The position numbers and the translations under genes are program-made. A stretch of 64,000 nt of DNA from Agrypnia vestita (Eukaryota > Arthropoda > Insecta > Trichoptera > Phryganeidae). The stretch spans positions 115,259 through 179,258 of the forward strand of contig JADDOH010004213.1 of assembly GCA_016648135.1 (NCBI GenBank), read 5' to 3'. Below the pieces are notes generated by a model, which was given only the letters and a program-made list of their open reading frames with translations, had not been told where the DNA came from and did no database searches. Below, piece after piece: positions 20,640 to 32,800 of this stretch (positions are counted from its first letter, which is position 1; every line of letters starts with the position of its first letter).

Positions 20640-21358
20640 AATATTTCACAGAACTTTGTTCTGAAAAATTACAACTTCACAAATATGAATGTGTTCTTGA
20701 ATATACTTAAGTTTTAATTAGAATAGGCCAGTCTCGAAGAAGAAAACTTACTTTAAAACTGTTTCGGAGCAGGTCTATCTCTAGTCGACGTTCTGCGACG
20801 GGTTGAGGTAATTAATAGTTTGTTTTAAGATTGTAGTATATTTTATTCAATTTATTTAATAACAATATATACTTTTCGCGTCTTGTGCAAGACTGGGGAA
20901 GATGGAAGCGCCTTTTCGGGACTTGGCGCACCCAACCCGCCTAGGGTAAGATAACGAAAAAGATTACAGTGATAATTAGTTTATCCGTCATCTTTTTTTA
21001 TCATAATTTACACATTACATAAGCGTTTAAATAAATATTAGTTAGTATTTAATTTGAAATTTATATTATTTGTTTTATATACTAAATCAATATTAAAAAA
21101 TAAATCGATATTCTTTTCTTTTTGAATAGAGTCTTTATAAATGCCCAATGAAATAGCTACTAACAGAATGTATTAAGTCAGTAGTCATTTTATTAAAGTT
21201 ATTATTTTTAGTATAGGTACGTCATGGGTACGTCCTAACTTCTTGATTTAAAATGTTATAAAATGGGTGCCCAAAGGCAGTTCTATATGACACACATTTT
21301 TTTTTGAAAATCCCAAGTTATTCTACGAGTTTGACTGCTTCAAAGATTACAAATATCT
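20640..21358. other. Intergenic, AT-rich
   Basis: Nothing recognised except a short GC-richer patch at about 20880-20945 (plus reading VQDWGRWKRLFGTWRTQPA), which may be a LINE scrap. Confidence 0.35.
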
Positions 21359-21479
21359 TTAACCCTTAACCACCTACCATACGTCTCACAGACCCCGTCG
21401 AATTGATAATCGTGAATATTTTTGTGCCCAAGTTTTGTACGAACTTGTTAGTTCCTATACCTTTTCCCCGCGCCCCTAA

Positions 21480-21624
21480 GGCCCGGTTGTTTCAAGTTCG
21501 ATCAAAGTAAGCGGTCGATCAGAGCATAGATTTTTACGAAAACGGATCGTCTGATTGGTGGAGAACGTAAAAATCTATGCTTTAAAAGAACGCTTACTTT
21601 GATCCAACTTGAAACAACCGGGCC
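21480..21624. mobile_element. Harbinger-type MITE (GGCCCGGTTG ends), copy 2
   Basis: 145 bp, ends GGCCCGGTTGTTTCAAGTT and ...CAACCGGGCC, flanked by TAA on both sides (21477-21479 and 21625-21627). Inserted in the piggyBac-like element, so it moved after that element landed. Confidence 0.9.
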
Positions 21625-21757
21625 TAAGCGCCGCGCAAGCGCTCGTACGTGCTTGCGTTTTCTTCAGGTAAAAAACTATCGCAGGGGGTCTGAGAGACCT
21701 ATGGTAGGTGGTTACGTAAATTTTTTTTAATCGTGTTTTTTATGGTTTTCGTTTAAA

Positions 21758-22407
21758 ATGGCTCTTAGTGACAATAATATCGAGCGGTGTTTGGAACAAA
21801 ATCTGTCAAGATCATGTTGGGCTAGATCATGTATCGGAAGAAAGTTGTGCATTTGATTGCGTATCCGAAGAGCCAACTGTACTAGGTGTTAAAGAAAATT
21901 CTCCATCCCAACATCATTCGTCTTCAATTTTACGTGGAAACGAAGAGTTTTCATCTGAAGATGAGGATCTGAAATTCGATGGAGACCGTGGAAGAAGAAT
22001 TATTTTGAAAGGAATTACTTTTGTTGGTCATCTGCCCCACCGTTTTTACGATTGAGAACTTTGCAGCATAATATAGTGCAGGGAAGAGAAGATAAAAAAC
22101 CAGCATATCAGAGTGAGCTTAATTCTTTGTCTTGCTCACTGGATATTTAGCAGCATTTTTTAATGACGAATGCAATGTGAAATTGCATCGTGTGAAATTA
22201 CAATAATGTGAAATTCAACGTATCCTCCACAGAAACGTAACCACTTCATCAGCAGTTCCATGTAGCAGCAGTGCTGAAGAAAGGTTGGCGGTTCGTAAAA
22301 ACTGTTCAACTTGCAAATACGCAAAGAAACGCAATACACAATACCTGTGTTTCGACTGTAAAGCACCAATTTGCCTCGAATGCTCAAACAAGCTGTGTTT
22401 TCGCTGA
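21758..22407 (+). pseudogene. piggyBac transposase remnant
   Basis: Starts MALSDNNIERCLEQNLSRS and ends with the Cys-rich tail of piggyBac transposases: NCSTCKYAKKRNTQYLCFDC, then PICLECSNKLCFRC and a stop at 22405-22407. The catalytic DDD region is missing and frames are broken, so it is inactive. Confidence 0.8.
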
Positions 22408-22811
22408 CGTGAAAAACTATAAATTTAGAGCCTGCAATTTTATTTAATTTGTGATTTTATGGAGAATTTTTTTTTTCTACGTTTGTTAATTATTCAACAC
22501 TAAAAAAAAAGTTGTAAGAAGTTCCTATTCTACATGATAATTTTTGTGGATCTCATTTTCCAAATATATTAGTTTGTAAGCCTGAAATAAGAGGTATTGA
22601 CAATTATTTATGATTAAAAGAAAAAAAAGCTGATTTTCATGTGCCTTCTTTTCTAATTAAGAGTTTAATATGTTCCTCGATAGAATTTTAATTAAAAACA
22701 AAACCATTCTTTACTAAATTTTACCATTGTGAATTATTTTATTCGGGAGTCCCACAGACGTATGACAGGTGGTTGTGTAACAAAAATATATGCTATGTGG
22801 TTAAGGGTTAA

Positions 22812-23160
22812 ATGCGATTATCTTAGAACTTGTTTTTATGACTAAATGCCATTTGCCTGTATACCTTGGATATGCTGCCATTTAAATTCATTATTTTTTT
22901 TAAATTTTATTTATTAAAGTAAGTACCTACAAGTACTTATGTAGGTATAACAAATTTATGAAGTTTTAATTTTAGTGGGATTTTTAATATAGTGTAAGAA
23001 AAGATGTTCCAAAGAGGAAACTACTCATAAAACTATATTTTTTGCAATTTATTAAGTCAGAGCATTATAAGAACCAATGTCATATTTCTTTTTTTTTTTA
23101 TTTTATCACACAATTATAGGATAGACGAAAATAGTATAAAGTAGAAAATTATTATGTTTG
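22812..23160. other. Intergenic, AT-rich
   Basis: No gene, repeat family or structural signal recognised. Confidence 0.4.
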
Positions 23161-23231
23161 AATAAAAAACCTTTTTTTTCTGGTTTATGTCTTCTGGGGT
23201 ATTATGCCGTGTTTTTACGACTTTTCTGGCT

Positions 23232-23266
23232 GACATTTCGAATCTCATTGCAGAGTCCATCATCAG
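23232..23266 (-). ncRNA. Hammerhead-ribozyme-like core, minus copy
   Basis: CTGATGA (23266 to 23260), stem GGACTC / GAGATTC with the same bulged A and loop TGCAAT, then CGAAATGTC. Compared with the plus copy the stem changes CCC/GGG to CTC/GAG (compensatory) and keeps the other pairs as pair or G-U. The GAAA box is intact. Confidence 0.55.
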
Positions 23267-23294
23267 GGGCGGTGTTTTGACAATAACGTCAGCC

Positions 23295-23329
23295 CTGATG
23301 ATGGACCCTGCAATGGGATCCGAACCGTC
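23295..23329 (+). ncRNA. Hammerhead-ribozyme-like core, plus copy
   Basis: CTGATGA (23295-23301), a stem GGACCC / GGGATCC with one bulged A and loop TGCAAT, then GAA and GTC. The canonical core is CUGANGA - stem II - GAAA; here the fourth A is C, so this copy is probably inactive. Penelope-like elements are known to carry hammerhead motifs in their terminal repeats. Confidence 0.5.
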
Positions 23330-24287
23330 GGCCAGAAAGGTTGTAAAAACACGGCATAATCCCTCAGACGACACAAACCAGAGGATTCTGAATGGCCGTG
23401 AAAACCTAGGAACATTCTAAAACCGAGTTTTGTTGGTCTTCACACGGAGTATATTAATTACATCAAATAAAATTCGGGTTCGTATGTAGGGACTTATTGA
23501 TAACTTAAAAATGACGAACGATCGTTCCTCCTCCTGTATTTCACGAGGGCGCTAAGCAAAAAAGAGGCCGCGTTCCCGAATGACGGCCTATTTATACCCG
23601 GGCCGCCATAGCGACACCACAGTTAGTTATAGTAATATACTACCGTATACAAAAGATAGTAGATAAAATCCTAAAGCCAGGGTAAATACAATAAATTAAT
23701 ATAAAATCTCCGTTTGTATATTAAACATTTTAAATCATAAATAATAATGTATTTGCATTGAATAATATATAAAAAATCTTCATTTGTTTCAATTATCGAT
23801 AGCTTAAAAAAATTCTGATATATTGAAACATATTTAACCGTAGTGGCCATTCAAAAAATCTCCGAAATGTTCTACTTATTTAAAACCTTGCGCGGTTTAC
23901 ACGTATTACATCTATATAAAAATTTTATCAAAGTAGTTTTTAAAAGAAAAAATTGTAATATGAATGCACAACAATGTTCATGATTTCGTTAAAAAAAAAG
24001 GCAAAAATAAAGTAATAGTAGGTATAGATAAGACAATATATTATAACATATATATGGTGAGATTTGAAAAAATTAAACAGCATTACAAAATAAAATCTAT
24101 GGCATAACCTATGTATGTTTATGGTCTCTATTCTATGGTTTATGGTAACTCAAATTTGTCTTTGCGGCCGTTGCCCGCTCAATTTGTCAAAAGTGAATAT
24201 ATTTTGAAATTCCTCTCGAAACATCTTGTACAGTATTTATTTTAAATAAAATAGCAAGTAAACCATCTACTACATCTATTTATAACG

Positions 24288-27200
24288 ATGGATACAGAAT
24301 CCATACAAACCGAAATTCAAAATGAATTAAAAAACATTATCCAAATATTAGGTTTAATGTAAGTATGATAAATATGATGAAACATCTCAGTAATATTTTG
24401 TTCAGCTACATTTATATCTGTAGTGAAGTTTAAATGCAAAGGACATGCCGTGAAGTTTAATCTAAACTCCCAGAAACGCTTGTCCAATAATGCAACTCTA
24501 CAAGACTTTTTACGTAGGTAGAGTCCATTCACTTTAGGAAAGTCTTTTGCATTAGTGTGAGTAAAAGTCCCGTTTGCAAAACCTCGTAATATTCTTTTTT
24601 TGAGTAAATGACAGACGCAAAAAATAAATGTAAATATTATTTTTATAATATTCTAAGGTTTTCAGAGTCTTCTGTGTATAGTTTTTCTTGGATATTCTGC
24701 CGTGTATATGTGACCTCTCTGGCCGACGTTTCTCATCAGCCTTCAGCACAACAGCCCTGAAACGTCGGCCAGAGAGGTCACATATACAATACATGGCAGA
24801 AAACTATACACATAAAATATTATTTTAGTTTCTTAACCTAAAATAAGCATAGGTACAGTTGCCGGCAAACTTCTTGAAATTCTTTGGCGTGGTGGGGGAA
24901 TGCGCAGAAAACAAAATTTGGGTCTCTTTGGTGAAATGGTATATGCGCAAACTTCCCCCCACTACGCCATAAAATTTCAAGATGTTTGCCGGCTACTGTA
25001 CAAGTAATATAAAATAACTCATTCCATTTTCAAAATAAATATGATTTCAAAATTGTTATTATTTAATAATATGTTATTATTTAATAAAATGAAATATTGA
25101 CTCTATGCTTTTTTAAATAAAATACACTAAAATTGTTTTTTTTTTTAATATTCCAGTTTATTGAAAATTAAAACTAATAAGTGAATCCATTACCCGCTAT
25201 ATCGCATATGTCATTGGTATTAATCATTAATCAAAATATATAATTCTCTACGCAACACTGTCCGTCACCAACGCTACCAGAATGCTCCAATAATAATGTG
25301 ATATAACAATGAGGTATAAGAAGCAAAAAAAGCATAATTCTCTTTTTAATAGTGTCCATCACTAACATTATCTAGACGCTACTCTAGGTAGCACTGTTCT
25401 CTCAGCATTAACTGGCGGCCGAAATATATAACAAAAGCACTTTATTTTTAATGGGTTATAGCCAATTTAAAATAAATTGCAAAATGTTAAAATTAATTTT
25501 AATAAATATGATAAACTATTGTCTTCTGTATCGGACTCCGAATCCTCATCTAAATTTATATTAAATTGATTTAAGTCTGTGGTCACAGTATCGTGATCTT
25601 GCAGTCACCTTATTTTTAAATAAAAAATATTAAACAAATAATGGACCGCTCTGCGTGACTAACAGGGTGATACTGAATTGGCGAATAGAATAGCTTTAAA
25701 AAAGGAATACCACTTACACAATTTACGTGTTACAGAGGGTATTACTCACACTAATGCAAGTGGCTTACCTAAAGTGAATGGACTCTACTGCTCAATTTTT
25801 TCTACTGTCTCCGCATTGGTGACATTGTAAATATTCTAATTAATTAAGTTAACAGCATTTACAATGCGTGTATATTCGCATATATTATGCTGTCAAATCA
25901 TAAGTAGTATTATCGTCGCTGTATATATAATAAAGCCAATGTGCCGTTTAGTACATTCTGAGATGAACGAATCAATTTGTCAATTTTTCATATAAATAAT
26001 GGAGATATACTAAAAAAAAACATTGCCGTTCATCTAGAAAGTCTGCCTAGTAATTATTTTTTATATGTCTAGTCTGCAATTAATTTTTAAAACAGTTTCA
26101 TTCGTTTATCTCAGAATATATTAAAATGGCACATAGGATTAATTATATGTACAGCGACGATTTAAAGTAGTTAAATTGGAAGGTCAGTACCTAAGGATTA
26201 ATATCTGTTAAAATTATATTAGACCTTGCAAAATGATTGACATTAAGGTATCAATGATAAAAATGATTGACAATAATGGGTTGACATGTTACCGACATTT
26301 TTTATTTATTTATCCCTTGTAGAGTAGCTTGTTGGTCTTGTGGTTAGGACTCTCGCCTCGTGATCCAAAGTTCTAGTCCTATTTTCGTAGCACAAGCGTT
26401 TAGCTTAATTTGAAAATAGTAAGAATTTTGATATGACACGTATTCCGTTTTCGCATCTCTATTTTTAAAAAAAAACTTTTAAAACATTTTATTTTTTCAG
26501 TCAGTCGGAACTAGATGAATTGAATACACTTTCTAAGCCCAAAGGACCTCTCGATGTTGCTGTACAGGAAGTATGGGAATCTTAACTATTCACAATGTTA
26601 ATAATTTATCTTAAAATTTGAATAAATTTAATTATACTTTTTAACACTATATACAATTGTCTACCTTTAAGTGAAGGTTTCTCTATACAGATTAATCAAA
26701 AATCTCATCCTGAAAATCCTCCCCACAAAAACGCAAGACTAATTTATAAAAGTGAATAAGTTTTGGTTGTTTTAATCATGTTTACTGCATATAAAACAAC
26801 CTAATCAGAAACTATGTGTTAACCTTTGATCATTCTCGACACCAAAAAATTATCCGTGGACAGGTTGGCTAATCAGAATTAATGTTTGATAACTGAAAAT
26901 CTTACTGATTAGTATATATTCTGAAATTTGAATTCGCATAGTGCAGAAAAAAATGTCAAATAACATATGTTTAGATTTTTATCTTATTTGCTTTAGTTTA
27001 GAGAGTTCTGATTGGAGCACCTTACCTGACTGCCATTCTTTCTTTTTTGTCAGGTTCTCATTTCTGCTTTCGTTTTTAGTCAAAGATGAAATATTTGTTT
27101 TTATTTATTACCTCTGAAATCTTAAATCTGTGCCTCTGCAATCCCAAGTATGTATTTATTATTAGACTTTTCGAGAAATATTAACAAGACTTATAGCTGA

Positions 27201-28999
27201 AAAGCCTTTGCTTATCTCAATTAGTCGAATAACTATGCACTACACTTTTGCGGGTATTGATTATTTTTCCAGCATTATCACAGCAAGAATACGATTTTAA
27301 TATTTACAATTTTTTAAAAGAAAATTTGTTTAATAAAATATATAAATATATAAATATTTCCTCCCGTCATTCTAACTAGGTACACGGTATCGAAAGAAAT
27401 GTATCAATACCCCAAGTATTCAACATTTTCAGATTAACCATAATCTTTTTTTGTTAAGCCAGCATAATCGATACTCTGCAGTACCAATACATCTTCAAAT
27501 TCTATATGAACTTTTTTTGTAAGCCTATATTACTGATACCCAGTACTTCGATTCAAAAAATTATCATGCAGGGTATTGATAGTTTTTCGAATTTTCTATG
27601 GATTTTTTTTTGTATATTAAGTTGCAAATAGTCAGATGTAGTTTTTTTTGTGAGCCTGATAGATAACCCACAGTAGATACTTTTTCAAATTTTCCATCCT
27701 ATATGAATATACAGGGTGTACCAGAGCTAGCAGCAGAAACTTGGCAGGTAGATTCCTGACTATGAAAAAAGTCATTTTTTGCAAGGTTTTTATCATTTTA
27801 TTTAAGTTGTATTGAAGCAAATGAATTTTACATAATCGATATAAGTTACTGTAATGATAGTTCAACTTTTTGAAAAAATAAGTCAGAAATATTGAAAAAA
27901 AAATGCAAACTTTGATATTGCATATCTCCATAACTATTGATATTAGGTCATGGTTACTTGAACATTAGTCATAACATAGTCGGGAATTTACCGGCCAAGT
28001 TTCTGCTGCTAGCTCTGGTACACCCTGTATATTATACATTAACTTGATTTTGTGATTTTTGTTAGTATGCATGCCAATTGTTTTCTTAACCTAATTTGTG
28101 TGGTAACTAACCTAACCTAATCCTGCATTCTCAAAATTCCCAATATTTTTAACGCATATTTGAACACTGGATTGTGAATACCAGTGTTTTTTATGAGAAT
28201 ATATTTCCATTGTAAATGCATTTTTTTTTTTGGTATAAGTATTTTTATGTATGAAATATATTTGAAGAATGAAAAAAATTACAAAAGAAGATGGCATCTA
28301 AGGCACCTAAGGCACAACTGACTGTCAAAGTTAGTCAGGTAAAAAATACGTTTTTTTGGGTACATGAAAACATGGACGCATACAGCAACAACTCACTGAT
28401 ATGTCGGGTGAGGTGCCAGACTACCATCGCAAAGCGTAAATCGCCAGCAAGTGGAGCTAGGATTTTTTCACTTGCGGGTGCATGCCCAAAATCACTCGAT
28501 TTTTTTAAATGAAGATGTGAATATACTTATTGGATAAAGACACATAGTTCTTGATATTCTTATATAATGCGTATAACAAGCTCCTTTTTTTCATTTTGCA
28601 TTGGGGCCTAATTTTTTAAGAAACACCACTCATCCCAATCATAATTACCCTGCGTGTTGGAAAAGGAAACATGTTGCAATTGTAATGTTTGTTCGAATGT
28701 CGAATGATGTGTCAATATTTTAAAGTATTTTGAAAGATATTTGATTATATCAAACACTTGAGAAAATTTGTTTATTTAATTACAAAGATTTATAGTTACC
28801 GTTTATAAGAAAGTTTATATACATTTGTTTTATTAATCTGTTAATATTATTTCAGGGTCTATTATCTTTGACAACTCTTACTAAGCTTGATGGATTTTTA
28901 CTGAAAAATAATGTAAACAATTTAATGGAACAAAATAATCTTAAAAACAATGATGCACAAGGAAACAAATTCAGAGACAATGATGTCGCTATTGAGTGA
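24288..28999 (+). CDS. Tentative small spliced gene of unknown function
   Basis: Three exons join in phase: 24288-24358 (donor GTAAGT), 26501-26570 (acceptor ATTTTTTCAG, donor GTATGG) and 28856-28999 (acceptor TTATTTCAG, stop TGA), giving 94 residues. Exon 1 reads MDTESIQTEIQNELKNIIQI, exon 2 SELDELNTLSKPKGPLDVAV, exon 3 GLLSLTTLTKLDGFLLKNN and an Asn-rich tail ending DVAIE. The N-terminal half looks amphipathic and may be a coiled coil. An optional exon or alternative first exon is 28291-28338 (MASKAPKAQLTVKVSQ, donor CAG|GTAAAA, weak acceptor). An AATAAA at 29362 fits a 3' end, convergent with HACL1. I recognise no family; it could be chance, though three consistent junctions and a good donor support it. 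Confidence 0.4.
24674..24811. mobile_element. Penelope-like palindrome, copy 2
   Basis: Arms of about 55 bases read toward each other, sharing CTCTGGCCGACGTTTC (left) and GAAACGTCGGCCAGAGAG (right). The central part has CTGATGAGAAACGTC on the minus strand: the two hammerhead boxes abut with stem II deleted. Confidence 0.6.
24856..24998. mobile_element. CAGT-ended MITE with TA duplication, copy 2
   Basis: CAGTTGCCGGCAAACTTCTT ... GATGTTTGCCGGCTACTG flanked by TA. Its core (GTGGGGGAATGCGCAGAA...) is inverted relative to the copy at 5212. It lies in intron 1 of the tentative gene 24288-28999. Confidence 0.8.
25001..26300. other. Intron of the tentative gene / AT-rich
   Basis: AT-rich sequence; no transposon family recognised. 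Positions 25195-25300 contain a stretch ('AATTCTCTACGCAACACTGTCC') related in inverse to 7090-7150, suggesting an unnamed repeat. Confidence 0.3.
26320..26475 (+). repeat. tRNA-derived SINE, copy 1
   Basis: Begins with a tRNA-like head (GTTGGTCTTGTGGTTAGGAC ... B-box-like AGTTCTAGTCC), followed by a body TAGCACAAGCGTTTAGCTTA ... GATATGACAC and an A-rich tail. The same body recurs at 54300-54480. It ends about 20 bases before exon 2 of the tentative gene. Confidence 0.65.
27712..28027. mobile_element. CAGGGTGT-ended MITE with TA duplication
   Basis: Inverted ends CAGGGTGTACCAGAGCTAGC and ...GCTAGCTCTGGTACACCCTG, flanked by TA; about 316 bp. The arms are long and palindromic. Best-preserved member of the family (others 4516, 6403, 16140, 61503). 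Confidence 0.8.
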
Positions 29000-29082
29000 T
29001 AAAGATGGTCATGAAAATAGACTTGGTTCACAAGATTCCTTCGTAATTATTGGACATTTAGCTAAATATACAATCACTCTAA

Positions 29083-29227
29083 GGGCCGGTTGTTTCAAGT
29101 TGGATTAAAGTAAGCGTTAGATTAAAGCATAGATATTTACGAAAACGGATCGTCTGATTGGCGTAGAAAGCAAAAATCTGTGCTTTAAACAAACACTTAC
29201 TTTGATCCAACTTGAAAGAACCGGGCC
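29083..29227. mobile_element. Harbinger-type MITE (GGGCCGGTTG ends), copy 3
   Basis: 145 bp between TAA duplications (29080-29082, 29228-29230), ends GGGCCGGTTGTTTCAAGTTG and ...CTTGAAAGAACCGGGCC. If the tentative gene is real, this copy is inside its 3'UTR, 83 bases after the stop. Confidence 0.9.
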
Positions 29228-29361
29228 TAAAGATCTGTGTTAGATTGGCAAAAACATATTTATTACAGATGTCCTTTTGAGAACTGTATCAGGTAATCAT
29301 TATACATATAAAGGTTACAGTGAGGTACTATTTATGTATTACCTTACTTCATAGTGGTTTT

Positions 29362-29367
29362 AATAAA
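29362..29367 (+). other. Candidate polyadenylation signal of the tentative plus-strand gene
   Basis: AATAAA 363 bases after the TGA at 28997-28999 and about 224 bases before the end of HACL1 on the other strand. Confidence 0.3.
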
Positions 29368-29480
29368 TTATTATTTCTGTAGAAACTACACATGTTTTTT
29401 TATTAAATTTCTTAATACTACAGATCACCCTCTATATTAATGTACACATATAGTAAATATATGTATTTAAATTAACATTA

Positions 29481-29486
29481 TTTATT
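29481..29486 (-). other. Candidate HACL1 polyadenylation signal
   Basis: AATAAA on the minus strand, 105 bases after the HACL1 stop. It is the first perfect hexamer downstream. Signal only; the cleavage site cannot be seen. Confidence 0.55.
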
Positions 29487-29590
29487 TCAAAAATATAAAA
29501 TGTACAAAAATATATACTCTTGATTTACATATATACATGTATAATGCATATAATTCCTGGAATGGAATTTTTTTATATATATTATATCAT

Positions 29591-29810
29591 TTATAATTTG
29601 GATTCTGTAAGCCAATTGAAGGTTTGGGGTTTCCTATCAGCCGATGGATTAATCATCACGTTAATAATGCTCGGCTTGTCCCTGACCGCTAAGCTCTGAC
29701 TCACAGCTGCTGACAATTCATCAACTGTTTTCACAAAGTGTCCTTTACCTCCGAACAGTTCCACCATTTTCTCGTAGTGTGTATCCACACTCAGGGATTG
29801 CGGTGGAGTG
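29591..29810 (-). CDS. HACL1: HACL1 exon 11: C-terminus with PTS1
   Basis: Acceptor TATTTTTTAG, stop TAA at 29591-29593. Encodes [31 protein letters not shown] and [20 protein letters not shown], ending ESKL. The final SKL is a textbook type-1 peroxisomal targeting signal. Confidence 0.96.
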
Positions 29811-32800
29811 CTAAAAAATATATCAGTTCATGTATTTTACTCTGACATCAATTGATATATGTTTATTAACCCATTCAAAGCGTTCATAAATACCAGGGGC
29901 GTGCAGTGGGAACATCGCAGCATGATTTTTACGTAACCAATTATTTGGAAAAAATCGGAATACATCTTGTATTTCGTAAAATTTCTATTACAATTCTTAT
30001 CATAGCATTCATATTTTAATATATCATAGCATTCATATTTTAATATATCATAAAAATATGTAGCATAAATATATGATTTATATTTTTTTCCAAAATATAC
30101 ATTTACAAAAAAGTCATGCTTCAATGTTCCCGCTGCACGTGCCTTATAAATACATATTTCATGTGTGGCACCATTTGGCAGCTTTATACTTTTTGATTTT
30201 AAACAATAATAAAATCTTAATTTATGAATTGTTTATAAGAAATTAATGAGAAAGGTTCTCAAGTATTCCTTACGGACAAAAACGACTAGGTACTTAAAGC
30301 TATAAAATATTAACGAAACAAAATTTAACATGGAATTATATATAACCATGCAACGATGGCACCATCACTGATTTGTAACACTTTAAAACTTCAAATAATT
30401 TTTTTAATCGTAACATAATATTTTGAAACATTTTTAGGACAAAATTACACATTACCTCCTAAACAAGAAAATACTAAGTTCTTTTTTCTCATTTTATTCT
30501 CTATTTTGAAAATTGCAAACGCGACACTTACGATGATGTTTTGCTACTTTCTTTGTTGGATGAATCATACTGATAGGGATAATCATAGGGCTATGGACAA
30601 TTGGCATTAGCAAAATATGTTTTTCTAATCATAGTCATAATGATGAGTGGAAATCGGTTGGGACATTTTTTTTCCTGTAATTTTTTGATGCAGTATGTGA
30701 ACATTTAATTTTATTAACAATGTTCTTGAATAGTCTGATGAAAATTTTGTGTCATCGGCATAGACATTGAAAAGTACACTACATTTCTGTGATAGTGGTA
30801 TTAATTAATTTATTGATTCATGATTTATCTTTGAAATCATTTGTGTGCTTGTTGTATTGGTAGAATTTATTAATGCGGGCAGCGGGCGGGAATGAATGAT
30901 ATTCTGCTGCACTAGGATTATTTCGGGTTTGTTTACAAGATCACTAATAATCCTTGACAAATAAATATTGATAAGGCATCGGTAGGATAAAGATTTCAGA
31001 TATTTTTGGTAACATTTTCACCCCTTCTCTGTGTGTGTGCACGCAGTAGTAACGATCGAAATTTATATGTAATATTCGGCGACTCGTGAGTAGCCTGCAC
31101 CTGGGGCTTTATATGTAATGCTTCACGACTTATATATGAGTCGCAAGCTATAGGTTAAGAAAGTGAACAATATATCAGAAAGTTTAGAAAAAGTAAATGA
31201 GGCTGCTCTATAAACTATATTTTAGTTTCACTCATGTCTTTTTCATTGTGCTGGTTCATATATCGGCCTTTAGATAGATTATATTACGGACAAGAATACC
31301 AATATAAAGGAAAAAGCTTACTTACACATTGGCAATATCCCCAGACTCTTGAATTTCTTGCATTGTTTCTTTATCTAAGCCTCCATATATTCCATTATTA
31401 TTGACAATTATAATAATTACCGGGAGACGGTATCGAAACATTGTTTCAATTTCCATTCCTGAAAGCGATGAGCGCATTGTTATTTTTCCATTATTGTGGC
31501 ATTGTTTATTATCCAAACAGGGCTCAGGTGTTCCTTAAAATCTAATGGGTGTGAATAGTTCAGTTGAACATTTTCAAAATCAGCCCTACTTTTGTATGTG
31601 AATTAACAAAGTTACTGAATAATGAGGTTGTGAAATATTTGCGTAATTTTAAGCGATAACAAATTTTGATTTAAAGAGATTTGAATTAATGAGGTTCTAT
31701 TGTATATATTTTAATATGAATCTTTTTACGCACCTTTGTGGTTATATGGCATAAAAGTAATTATAGTAATTCCTTTGTGAACGTCGAGGACCTCGACAAG
31801 ATATGACTGATTTATCCAATGGGGCTGGCAAAGTTTAAAATATTTTTTCTTCAGTTTTTACATGATTCTGTTTTTACAGTTCATTCCAAAAACATCACTT
31901 TTATTGTCTATATATGTATTATTTTGACCAAATTTTTTAAATTATACACCGAATGATGATGAATTCCATTTTTTTTTTATAATTGGAAGTAAATTTATGA
32001 GTTTATGACAATTTTGGATTAGAACATGAAACTACAGATGTATTTCTATCTACAAAGTGTGTTGAGAATGTTAAAACGGTGAAATTAATGATGCGCTCTG
32101 ATACATATGAGTCAATACCTGAAAATCCAAATGCAGAATCACCTTCGACACAAATTACTTTTTTTCCAGGCGCATTGTCTTTGCACCAAAATGCTGCAGC
32201 AATAGCAAAACCGAGACCAACCTATAATATTAAACAATCTTTTATATGTGAAATCAATAAAGGTATATAAACCATAAAATACGATGTACCCATACCCCCA
32301 TTGTTCCAAAAGTTCCAGCATCAAGCCTGTGCCTGGGGAGTATATTCAGCAACATGCTCCTCCCAATATCCATAGTATTCGCGCCTTCGCTGACTATAAT
32401 GCTGTCCTTGGGAATTTTGTTTTGGACATGCTTGAAAACTGTGTAATAGTTGAGCGGAGGCTCAGTCAGTGACGATTGTTGCTAAAAGTTAATATTTGTT
32501 TATTACAAATATTTATATGTTTCACTTTCGAAAACATTAATTCTCAAAACTACCACAAACAAGTAATTTTACTACAGTTTAGTGATACAGTAGAACTTTG
32601 TTAATTAAAAATTCAAGGGACCAAAAAAATCATTTTGAATTATGCGGAACCCCATTAATTCGAAATTCTCATAAACCTGCGAAATTTGTCAAAAATAGTT
32701 AAACTTGTGAAAAAAGGTATTCATTTTATAAAAAATGTCTGTACTTTTGCATATTTCAAGAAATCATTTTGAAAACGCAATATTTATTATGCTGATGCAA

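Larger units (their letters stand above)
21363..22807 (+). mobile_element. piggyBac-like element, internally deleted
   Basis: TTAA duplications at 21359-21362 and 22808-22811 flank inverted ends CCCTTAACCACC...; the inner repeat ACCATACGTCTCACAGAC recurs inverted near the right end (GTCCCACAGACGTATGACAG). TTAA targeting and a CCCT-type end are diagnostic for piggyBac. 1,445 bp versus roughly 2.4 kb for an autonomous copy. A Harbinger-type MITE (21480-21624) is nested inside. Confidence 0.88.
23164..23420. mobile_element. Head-to-head Penelope-like terminal repeats
   Basis: Two copies of a roughly 90-base sequence face each other (minus strand 23180-23266, plus strand 23295-23385). Each reads CTGATGATGGAC, then a small stem-loop, then CGAA..GTC, then GCCAGAAA..GT.GTAAAAACAC. 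The plus copy continues into GATTCTGAATGGCCGTGAAA, also seen at 62700-62740 next to a Penelope-like GIY-YIG fragment, which links them to that family. Confidence 0.7.
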
